A stretch of DNA of 64,000 nucleotides from Toxonevra muliebris (lineage: Eukaryota > Arthropoda > Insecta > Diptera > Pallopteridae), in NCBI GenBank assembly GCA_963691655.1, contig OY829327.1:64926079-64990078 (forward strand), written 5' to 3'. Shown here piece after piece: positions 45,076 through 54,900 of this stretch (its first letter is position 1; every line of letters starts with the position of its first letter). Position numbers and translations under genes: made by a program. The notes under the pieces are model-generated. The model had not been told where the DNA came from. It saw only the letters and a program-made list of their open reading frames with translations, and did no database searches.

Positions 45076-47693
45076 TATATATATTCATTTGTTTATTATG
45101 GCTGTCATATTTGACAAAACATATTCATATTAACGCCATCGTCAAAAATACATTGCAAAAACATTAAATTATTTATATTCATTATTTAAGTTTTTGGATT
45201 TGTTAAAGAGAAATAATAGCAAAAAGCTAATCACAATGGAAACGTTAACGCTAAAAGTAGCAGTATGTTCACGACACGAAACTTGACGAGCTGCAACTGT
45301 TAAGCAATTGATGAGCGTGAATGCAGCCAATGTTAAGTTGTCGCTGCCTCTGAAGCTGAAGATGAAGCGCAAAATAAGAACTTTTCAACTTTGTCGCGCT
45401 TCAAGCAAAACAACTGATTGTCAAAAAAAAAAGTGGAGAATGCACTGAATTATTTATAGAACTTGTAAAAGAATTTAATTGGTTTACAATTTAAAACACT
45501 TTGATTTTGCAATCAAATCAATGTGGAAAAAAATATGATTGTGTCTGACTCCAATTACAATAAACATTCTATTCACATTTTTCTCTGTCGAGCTTCATTG
45601 TTTGCTACGCTACATTCTGTGCTTCAGCTGTGTACTTCACGCTTCACATTCTATTCCAGGCTTTAATTTGGCTTATCATATTTAAAAAAAAGTCTGGCAC
45701 TTCATATCTCCTATTCTATAAAAGGTAGAAAGTTTTGCCCATCGATGCATCATTATTTATGAATATAATAGCGTTTCAATTTTTTTTGTAAACCTATTTT
45801 TTGAAAATTGAGTTTTGAGCGGCCCCAGTGTGCGGTGTCACAAGATAATTTCTTGCGATTTTTTAAAATCTATCCAATAAACTTTTTCAAATTTAGAGGA
45901 AGAATTTATCGTTTTTCAATATTCAAAAAAATTCAAAAATATTTTTTTGGCAGTACGCCAAAAAATTGATGTTTTTCTTGTTAATTTTCAATTGCTTGTT
46001 AATTGATTTTTACAAAATTTGTCCAAATACACCAAATTTACAATATGTTGTGAAAAAAAATATTTACTCAAACATGATTTCCCATATTTTTAAATTTTAG
46101 TTTACTTTTTTGGAAATACGAAATAAGTTTTGCTATGGGTCATCGGTGACCCTAAGATCTTTAATGGCATCTTTTTAAGGACCTTTTTACAATGATATGA
46201 AGGTCAAAGAAATCTAATCTGAACTCAGTTTTGCTCTATCGGTTTAAGTTTCCTCACGGTCAAGAAATGGTTAAGTGAAAAGTTAGTACTAAATTACTTT
46301 GTCTATCTTTAAAAAAATATTTATAATAGTAAAAATGTGCAGAAAACAACTCGAAAAAGGTCTCATTGGGGGTCACCCATGAAAAACCTTCAGGCCTTCA
46401 GAGATGCAAAATGCCCGTTTTTATCAAAAATTTTAAAAAATTGGGGTCAGACAATACGTATCCGGATTTGGATTTGCACTATCTCCTTTTATTTTTTACG
46501 GTACCGAAATGGTTAATTCGACTTACCATACTTTGTGTTGTGACCATTGATTATGTTATGGATAACAGAGAACAGAACAAAATATTGGTTCTTTGTTGGG
46601 GTGGCTGATTTCGAATCTACCGTTGATTTGCTGGATTGACTCCAGTTCCAAAGATATTTGAATGTAAAGTTATTTACCAGATTCCTATATATCTGTAGTA
46701 AAAATAAATAATAACTTTTGTTTATTTTTCTGTCAGCCAAGTTTAATAGCTTTGAATAGCTATATCAAAGAAACTGTAGAACTTTTTCAAAAGATTCTAT
46801 GCTCAAATCAAACACCATTCTTGAAACGATATATAATTCTAAAAATATAAAATATGTTTTCAAATATTTTCCATCTTAAGACGAGTTAGGCTGGTTTTCA
46901 TATAATCATATTGTCGTATAATTTTGTATGTAAAATAAGAAAATTTATGACAAGTGAGAGGATACGACACCTAATAAGGCAGCTTGTGAATTACCCAAAT
47001 AAGTCATATTTCCTCCTTTTTTTGAACCGATTTCCAAAACAAAATAAGAAATACTTTTATATGTTAGAAAAATAATAAATCTTTGCAATGATGTGTAAAT
47101 CTTTCGTGTTCCGAAAAATATTAGAATGGTTTTTACAAAAAATCTTCAGTCAGTCCAGCAAATTCTATCCTTAATTTGCTAAAGCTCTAGTACGCATTTT
47201 TAAAATTTTACAGGAGAAGCAAAAAACATTTAGATATTTAGAATACTCCTAGATGTCTCCAAAATTTTCAGTGCAGATGAAAGGAGGCACGCTCTACCAT
47301 ATTCCTTCAAAAACTCAATATTGCAAAATTTGATGTTAGGGCTTCTGCAAATTAAGGTAGCGATATGTAATGATATAATAATGTTCGGAGCTCAGTTATG
47401 CTATTATGTTAAGAAATTATTTTGATTTTAAACGTGGTAGGAGTTAGTAGTACAGGACTAAAATGAACAAAAATCTGGATATTTGATAGCCCTATGTCGC
47501 TTTTTCCAATTCGACAGTAAATATTCGAGTCTTTTGTATTGAGTTTGAATGTAGTTTATCTTCCAATCGACTTGAGTTTTGCACAAAATATAGATATCAT
47601 TTTACTGAATAAATTTTTATTTTAGCATTGCTACAATAAACTGGGGAAAGGACGGAAGCCCCCATTATAATTAATTTTGAAGTAGTGTATTTA
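45076..47693. other. Unassigned sequence
   Basis: No gene or bounded element is recognised. Frames such as 46366-46608 (plus) and 46513-46740 (minus) mirror each other without family motifs. A CTGAAGCTGAAGATGAAGCG stretch (45350-45370) is simple in composition. Confidence 0.35.
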
Positions 47694-47701
47694 ATGTAAG
47701 C

Positions 47702-47803
47702 CAGCGGCGTAGGTAAGAATATTCCTTAGGTGGCTATAATATAAATTTTAATAGAAACAAAAAATTAGCGACTCCCCTTTATCTCCACACACATACGCCA
47801 CTG
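47702..47803. mobile_element. 102-bp hAT-type MITE
   Basis: CAGCGGCGTAGGTAAG and ACATACGCCACTG are inverted ends. The flanking octamers ATGTAAGC (47694-47701) and ATGTGAGT (47804-47811) match at six of eight bases. Non-coding. Confidence 0.55.
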
Positions 47804-48418
47804 ATGTGAGTTGTAAAATACGACGCTATGTTAACTTTGCTGCTTTAGCGAGCTGAACTTTTTTACACAACCGAGAACTCCAGTTAAAAATCTTGACATG
47901 ATTTCCTAAATATTTTTCTGTCAATTTCGTGAAGATTCTGAAAATAAGAAAATACGATTATTGCAATATATTTTTCTTTGACTCATGAGCTGGTCATAAT
48001 GGGGCACACAAACGAATTCGCAAACCTCCCTCCCTTAGATTCGCTAATTAAAAATATATACAGGGTGTATTTTTTACCCTGAAACTTTCAAATATCTCGA
48101 GTAATAAGCACTCAACGAAAAAAATGTCCATTTTCAAAATTTAAGCATTCGGCGGGGAAATGCATTACTGCTAAAATTAGTCACCCTTCCTCCTTACGAG
48201 AGGTAACTTTGATACTTTAAATATGAAATCCTATTTTTTACAGCATTTTTTACGGTTAAAAAGACGTGAGATTTGTCAAAAAAAATTTTGTCAATTCATG
48301 ATAGATGACGCTATAATCGACCATATAGAAACGATTTATGCAAAAAATTAAATTTTTTCACCATCACACCAGACGACCTGCAAATCTGGTTATAATCATA
48401 ATTTTAATTATCGATATA

Positions 48419-50024
48419 CAGTCACTCACAAAATTGAGTATACAGTCATTGCATAAAAGAAAATGCTTTTATATTGGAAAAACTAAACGTTTGATTTCAA
48501 TTCTTTTTTTTTGTAATAATTTGTACATATCTTAGGAAGAAATAACAAACATAAATTAATTCATTTTCAAAACCAAACTTAAAAGGATTAAAAAAAATTA
48601 AAATAATGTATTATTCAAGCTCACAAAATTGAGTATACACTTGTAAGATTTTAAACTTAACTGCCGATTCCCATCGCATCAGCATTGACATAAATTCATA
48701 AATTATTGCTGTATGTGTGCGCACAAAAATTAGCTGCTGTGCGATTTTTATTTTTGTCATGGCGAGCTCCAGAACGGAAACTACTCTTGAAATAAGAGAA
48801 TTGGTGATTAAACTCTGTTGCGAAGGCAAATCCTATCGGCAAATTGTCGAAATTATTGGCAGACCCCACTGCACAGTCCAAAAAATTATTAACAAGTGGA
48901 GAAATTAAGGTACGCTTAAAAACTCCGTTGGCAGAGGTCGAAAAAAATTGCTGACTGATGTTGATGAGCGTGTAATTGTACGTAAATTGCGCGTAAACCC
49001 CAAAACAAGCGTTCCAAAGTTGACCGCGGAGATGTCCCAAATCATCGGTAAGTCAATATCAGATGAAACAATTCGTCGTGTGTTACGAAAAAATAACTTG
49101 CATGGTCGTATTGCACGCAAAAAGCTGTTTATTTCGTCTATAAATAAGCAAAAACGCTTGGACTTTGCCAGAGCTAAACTCCACAAGCCTCAAATTTTTT
49201 GGGAGAGTGTTATGTTTACGGATGAAACTAAAATTAACCTTTGGGGATCAGATGGAAGGCAGATTGTTTGGAGAGAACCAAACACTGAGTTGAAAACCAA
49301 GTATTTGGTGGGTACAGTAAAGTATGGTGGTGGTTCAGTTATGTTGTGGGCAACAAGTGGAGTTGGAACTATGGAGTTTATTGAAATAACGATGACCAAG
49401 GAGATTTATTTAGACATCCTGAAGCGCAATATGCATCAAAGTGCTCAAAAACTTAAGCTACCAGCAGTGTTTTGGTTCCAACAAGACAACGACCCTAAGC
49501 ACACTGCTCACATTGTAAGAGAGTGGTTGTTGTACAACGCTCGAAAACAACCAAAAACGCCACCCCAATCTCCAAATATAAAACCCTATTGAGCATTAAA
49601 AAATGTGAACCCACGAAACAAGGATAACTTAAAAAAAGAGATAACAAGGGTATGGAATGAAATACCATCATCCTTCACTAAGAAACTGGTTGGTTCCACG
49701 CCTCGTCGTTTACAAGCGGTTATAGATGCAGAAGGTGGACCCACTGCTTATTAAAATTTTAAAATGTACCATTTTTTAATAATAAATTGATTTCTTACGA
49801 ACTGTATACTCAATTTTGTGAGCTTAAATATTACATTATTTTATATTTTTTCGAATTCCTTAAAGTTTTGTTTTGAAAATGAATTAATTTATGTTTGTTG
49901 TTAGTTCCTAAGATATGTATAAATTATTATAAAAAAAAAGAATTGAAATAAATCGTTTAGTTTTTCCAATATAAGAGCATTTTCTTTTTTGCAACGACTG
50001 TATACTCAATTTTGTGAGTGACTG
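48419..50024 (+). mobile_element. Tc1-like element with long IR/DR termini
   Basis: Exactly bounded by TA (48417-48418, 50025-50026). The outer ends CAGTCACTCACAAAATTGAG and CTCAATTTTGTGAGTGACTG are perfect inverses. Within each terminal region the core CTCACAAAATTGAGTATAC recurs about 200 bp further in (near 48618-48640 and 49803-49826 inverted), giving an IR/DR layout. The 225-240 bp TIRs share ATTGGAAAAACTAAACG, ATATCTTAGGAA and TTCATTTTCAAAAC words. The total of 1606 bp fits S/Paris-like Tc1 elements of flies. It lies about 480 bp beyond the stop of the dys-like gene. Confidence 0.9.
48759..49754 (+). pseudogene. Tc1-like transposase, stop plus frameshift
   Basis: MASSRTETTLEIRELVIKLC opens a paired-like HTH domain (GKSYRQIVEIIGRPHCTVQ) that ends at an in-frame TAA (48906-48908). 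The same frame resumes with the GRPR-like box VGRGRKKLLTDVDER and a second HTH (KTSVPKLTAEMSQIIGKSIS, ETIRRVLRKNNLHGR). The DD34E catalytic domain has FTDETKINLWGSDGR (first Asp), GGGSVMLWA, and FQQDNDPKHTAHIVREW (second Asp). At SPNIKPY the frame is broken by a stop at 49590. The expected Glu box (P-I-E-H) is readable only in a neighbouring frame. The C-terminus KKLVGSTPRRLQAVIDAEGG ends in TAY at 49754. A recent but dead copy. Confidence 0.85.
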
Positions 50025-50504
50025 TATATATTTTTTATATAAATCCAGTAATTCTAACTGCGTTAGATTGGAATATGTTTTTTTTTTTTATAAATATACA
50101 TATTTTTACATTTTATAAAATGTCAGTATCAGAAAATCCTTTGAAAATCCAAAATATAAATTACACTAACCAGCAAAAATAAATACAATGCTTGTAAAAC
50201 CGCATCTAAAGCCAAAATTTTTGAACCTGTTTTAAATTTTTTTTTAAAATATAATAAAAGGTCCAAATTTTACAGAATAGTATTTTTTTCAACTGATGAG
50301 CGAGATGCTCATTTTTTACATGCAACTAAAACACATTGGTGGAGGTCCGAAGATTTTCACCGGTAAGAGGTGTTTATCTTCAATACATCAAGGATCTGCT
50401 AGTGTCTATGTGTGCGTGCTTGTACTCAAAGCTTTCACTTATAGCTTTGAATAATCTCAATCAACCAGATAAGTTTGATAAAATGTGTAAAATAAAGTTT
50501 AAAA

Positions 50505-51960
50505 TTAAATCCTACCCTTCTTTGCAACATCTTCAGCAACATCAGCTTTGGTTGCCGAATCATCAGTATTGTTGCGTAGAGGCTCATTCGATGTATTCAA
50601 ATTATCACCGTTACCAGTTAGATTTAGTAACCGATGACTCTGCGAAGCCAAATGTTGAGATAGATGATGATGATGATCCGTCAGTGGAATTGTAGAAGCC
50701 CAATGAATTGAACGTGGTGTTGAATGTGGGTCATGAGCCATAACAACTGGTATTGCTCCAAGGTGATCCGTTGGTGTCAAACAGGAAATACATGGATCTA
50801 CTATAGGTACTAGTTGATCTGACATCCATTCGAAGGAAAAGGCTGAACCAAGCGTTTGGACGCCAATACCTATAAGGCCGTTCGGTGGAGCGCTGGTAGG
50901 TGTTGGTGGTGTTGTCGTTATGCAAGGACTCAACTCTTGTTGGGTTGATGATGAGGAACTGTCAAGTGAGATCTTTTGTGCAGTATCTGACCATGGAGGG
51001 CTGGGATTCCATTGATCGATAAAATCTGGTGTATCTGATGGCAATGCTTTGTTGAGTAATCGCGGTCGCGTGGGTACGACTGTGGCAAAGGCGACGGAGG
51101 CGTGTGATTCCACTGGTCCATAAACGGTGGATCTCAACGGATAATGTGTGTCTATATCATTGGTAGTTAATGGCGTCGAATGTGGCGGATCCTCTAATGA
51201 ATCGTCAGGTAAATATAATGGTTCCAATTTGCTTACTACGGCACGTTTCTTGGATGGTGGCGAACCTAATCGTGGATGATGTGTGTGGGTATTATTTTGA
51301 CTGGTTGTGTTTTGTGATGTATAATTAGGCGTTGCTGTTGTGTGACTGGATACTGAACTATTTGTGCTGCTGCACCGTAAATCGCTGACGTTTACTGTAC
51401 TGCTGTTAGATGGTGATCGAGCTGTATTCCCATTTCCGCTCACTTGACTATAATCAACCGGTTCTAAGCCCAGGCGGTGATGATAGACATATTGGTTTCC
51501 CATGCTGCCACCATTTGAAGATACCGAGTGGCCATTTATTCCAATGCCGCCGGTTGTTGTTGGACCATTTCTATGATGATGATGTTGCCCTGGTGAGCCT
51601 CCTTCACCGCTTTCCCCACCTCCACTACCTATACTGCTGCCTGCAGCTGTGTGATATGCATTGTATGCCGCCATATGATGATACTGGTGGTGCTGATGAT
51701 GATGATGTGGATGATGCATTGTGGGATAAGTGCTACCAGCCACTGTCGCTGCCGGAAGTGGCGTTGACGTATGATGGTGATGATGATGCGGATGATGTGA
51801 GTGCGCGTGATGATGGTAATAAACTGCAGCCGCTGCTGTCGGGGTTGTGGGTGGCACACGTGTCGTTCCCTCGAATGGCAAACCAAACTGTATCTTGGAT
51901 TGTACAGAATAGTAGTGGTAAAGCCATGAGTTGGTAATCATTACAGATGCTTCACGTTCA
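50505..51960 (-). CDS. dys: dys-like exon: His-rich C-terminal region
   Basis: 1456 bp. After NEREASVMITNSWLYHYYSV and QSKIQFGLPFEGTTRVP comes a His-rich stretch (runs of four to six His within residues ~40-125 of the exon). SSPSKKRAVV-like basic residues (PPSKKRAVVSKLEPLYLPDD) and Ser/Thr/Pro-rich sequence follow, and the exon ends AEDVAKKGRI with TAA at 50505-50507. The stop is preceded by AAAGAAG|GTAGGA, which looks like a splice donor, so the real C-terminus could be encoded by a further exon. The acceptor at 51961-51962 (CCACAAAAG) has a weak pyrimidine tract. Dense CAC/CAT codon repeats make this region prone to length change. Confidence 0.75.
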
Positions 51961-54900
51961 CTTTTGTGGTCGCATTGTTAGTATGGCGATTGTGGTGGGA
52001 ATGCGAATCAAGCATACAAACAAAGAAAAAGAGAATAATAATAAAAATATTTGATTAGCTAAAACTTTTGACTATAGTTCGTGGAGTGTTTGTATGTATG
52101 TGTAAATGTGTGTGGGTGAATTACGTTGCGTGTGAATCGGAAGTTCTTGTGCTGTTGAGCAGGGCATATTTTATTCATATCGAAAAGTAAAAAATAAGCT
52201 GAATTTTGATTTAAAAAATTGTATTGTGAATTATGCTTGCTAAAATTTATTAACATTTTTTAATTAGGTTTTCTGAAATCAGATTTAGACTGATATTTTT
52301 TTAAGGCACATTTCATTATTTCTGTGTGCATCTGCTATTCTCGTTAAAGTTGTGAGTCTTGCTTGTAAAAGTAAGTATGAAAATATTTTTGACTTACTTA
52401 AGCACTTGATTTGTGCATACAATAACTGGCTGTTGATTTGTATCTTGATTATCACGTATTTGCAGCACTACATGAACCCAGATGAAGTCGCCTTGGTGCC
52501 GTTGCATACGCACAAGCAAAATACATGACCGATCTTGTTCAGATTGCGTAACTGCAAGTAAGAAATTTAAAATAATTAATCAGTTTTCTTCTATATTACA
52601 TATGTATAAGTCTAAAACAAAACTAAAACAAATATAATTAAAAATACTTGAACTTTGATCTGAAGCTTAAAAGCTTATTAGTGGGTAACTATATGGTATA
52701 AAATACGTAAAACGTTAAGCAGTGTAGAATAAATGCAATGCATTAAAATTAAGCATTTGGAGTAGCTCAAAAAAGAAACTATATAAAATAAAAAAAAACC
52801 TCTGTATACGCGCCTGGGTAACACAAAAAAGAAAATAAAAAAATAAATAATATTAATACCCAATTGAATAATCGAATGTTTTGAGCGCCAAAACGCAATA
52901 ATGAAAAATTCGAATCAAAATAAAATAACAATATTTCAGAGCAAAAACAGAACACTGCGTATTTTTCACATAAAAATGGCAATAACTTTTGACAGCTGCC
53001 GTTTTCTCTTTCCGTTAGGTATGCCCATCGATAAAGCTGCAATCTACGAAACTCATTTTGTGGTTTGGATGTTGGACTTAAGATGGCGCCACTATTACCG
53101 TCTAAAGTGGTGGGAAGGGTTAATCTTCTTATAACGAATTTCCATATAGCGATTTTTTCTCTGCAATGAACAATTTTAACAGCTATAAGTTGAACTCACA
53201 TGCATTTTTTGATTTCCATATAACAAATTTTTCGCATATCAATGAAACTTCGAACCGAGTAAAAAGCAAAACATATTTAGGGGATCCCCAAAAGTTTAAA
53301 TTGACAATTGCATTAAAAAACAAAGTTCCATTACTAACAATTTTGGCAGCAGTTGCCTGTGTTCACTGATCTAATTGAAAATTACTGATTACTTTAATTA
53401 ATTAAAAAAAAAAATTTGCATCATTTCTGTAAACGAAATTTTTATATAACTAAGTATTTTTCTGGTCCCTTAGGAATCCCCTAAGGGGAAGTTCGGCAGT
53501 AAGGTATATTTAAAAATATGCGTTGTGAAAACGCTGGGTCTTAACTCTGCAAATTTTTTTAAGTGGCTACTTGTATACATATACGTATTTATGGTGAAAG
53601 CAGCTGCTTTTGCTTTTTTTTGTTTTCGTTTGTAGTGCTTATAAAAAGCATTTAATTTTTTTAAAAACAAATTGAAGTTTACCAAAGTTAAAAATTTTGT
53701 GTATCATTCAAGCCGGTCGTTGTATTTTCTTAATGTAGATAGTACCTTATTGGTCAATAGGACAGGAGAAGGTATTATTTTCCTAATTTTTTTTATTGAT
53801 TAGACCAAATGATAAGCAGGTGTAAAATTTCGTCGATCTGTCTCAGCCCTTCTGGGGTCAGCATTACATGGGTTAAAGTTCGTGAAGGCACACGATTTTT
53901 AACTACACAAATATTCATATACAAACATGTGTAGGTCAAAACATATTCAAAACCGGAAGAACTAATTTCCACGTTGAAAGGTTTAGAGGGCACGGCAATG
54001 ATAATGATCATATTAAATAGTAGAAAAAATTTGAATCTTCAAGTTTCTTCATAGTAGAGATGGGCGCGTGAGTACTTTTTGACTCCCGCATGCTCACGGT
54101 TTCGGACGCATGTTCACACACCATGGCATTTTTGGGGAAAAAAATTCACGCATGTTGAAATTTTTCCAAAAAATTTCACTCATCACGCATGCAGCCCTTT
54201 CATGAGGCTATTTACATGGGCGCAATCATGAACGCCTGTCTGAAAGAGAGAGGTAGAAAAAATAGGTACTAGTAAGGAAGACATAGAGACTCGCCTGCCT
54301 TTTTTAACTATCTATTTTTTAACCTCTGTCTTTGAGACAGGCGTTCATGCTTGCGCCCCTGTGAACAGCCACAATTTTTATAAAGTGGCTGTATAAATAA
54401 TATGCACATACAAGCCCTAACCATTATTAATACGTACAGCTGGATTTGTTTCTAAATTTCAACTTTGAATGCCATTTTACGATAATAAAATTTGATTTCT
54501 TTTAAAGATGCTATATATTTCTGAAATATAAAAAGCAAAAATATTTAACTTAAATAATAAACGAAATGTTTGTTCAAGGATACTCATAAAACTAAGAAAA
54601 AACGATTGACCACTTAATACATACAGTGCATAACAATCAAAATTCATATTTTTTCGCACTTCCCGTTGCTGTTGTTATGACTTTAATTTGGTTTAGCATA
54701 CTATTAACCAGATTTTGGCGTTGGGTGTTATGGATTCCCAATTTTCTTTGATTTTGATTTTTAATTCCCCAACAGATCTGTACGGATCATTTACCAGACG
54801 TTTCTTCATAACTGCTCAAACACCTTCATTCACTTGAGACCAGGACTTGATAATGACCAATCTCATACACTTATTCACTACAATTTTAACCAATTTTGTA

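Noticed and set aside
51410..51937. 175-codon plus-strand frame opposite the dys-like exon
   Set aside because: It is the antisense of a CAC/CAT-rich exon, giving Asp-rich sequence; no independent support.
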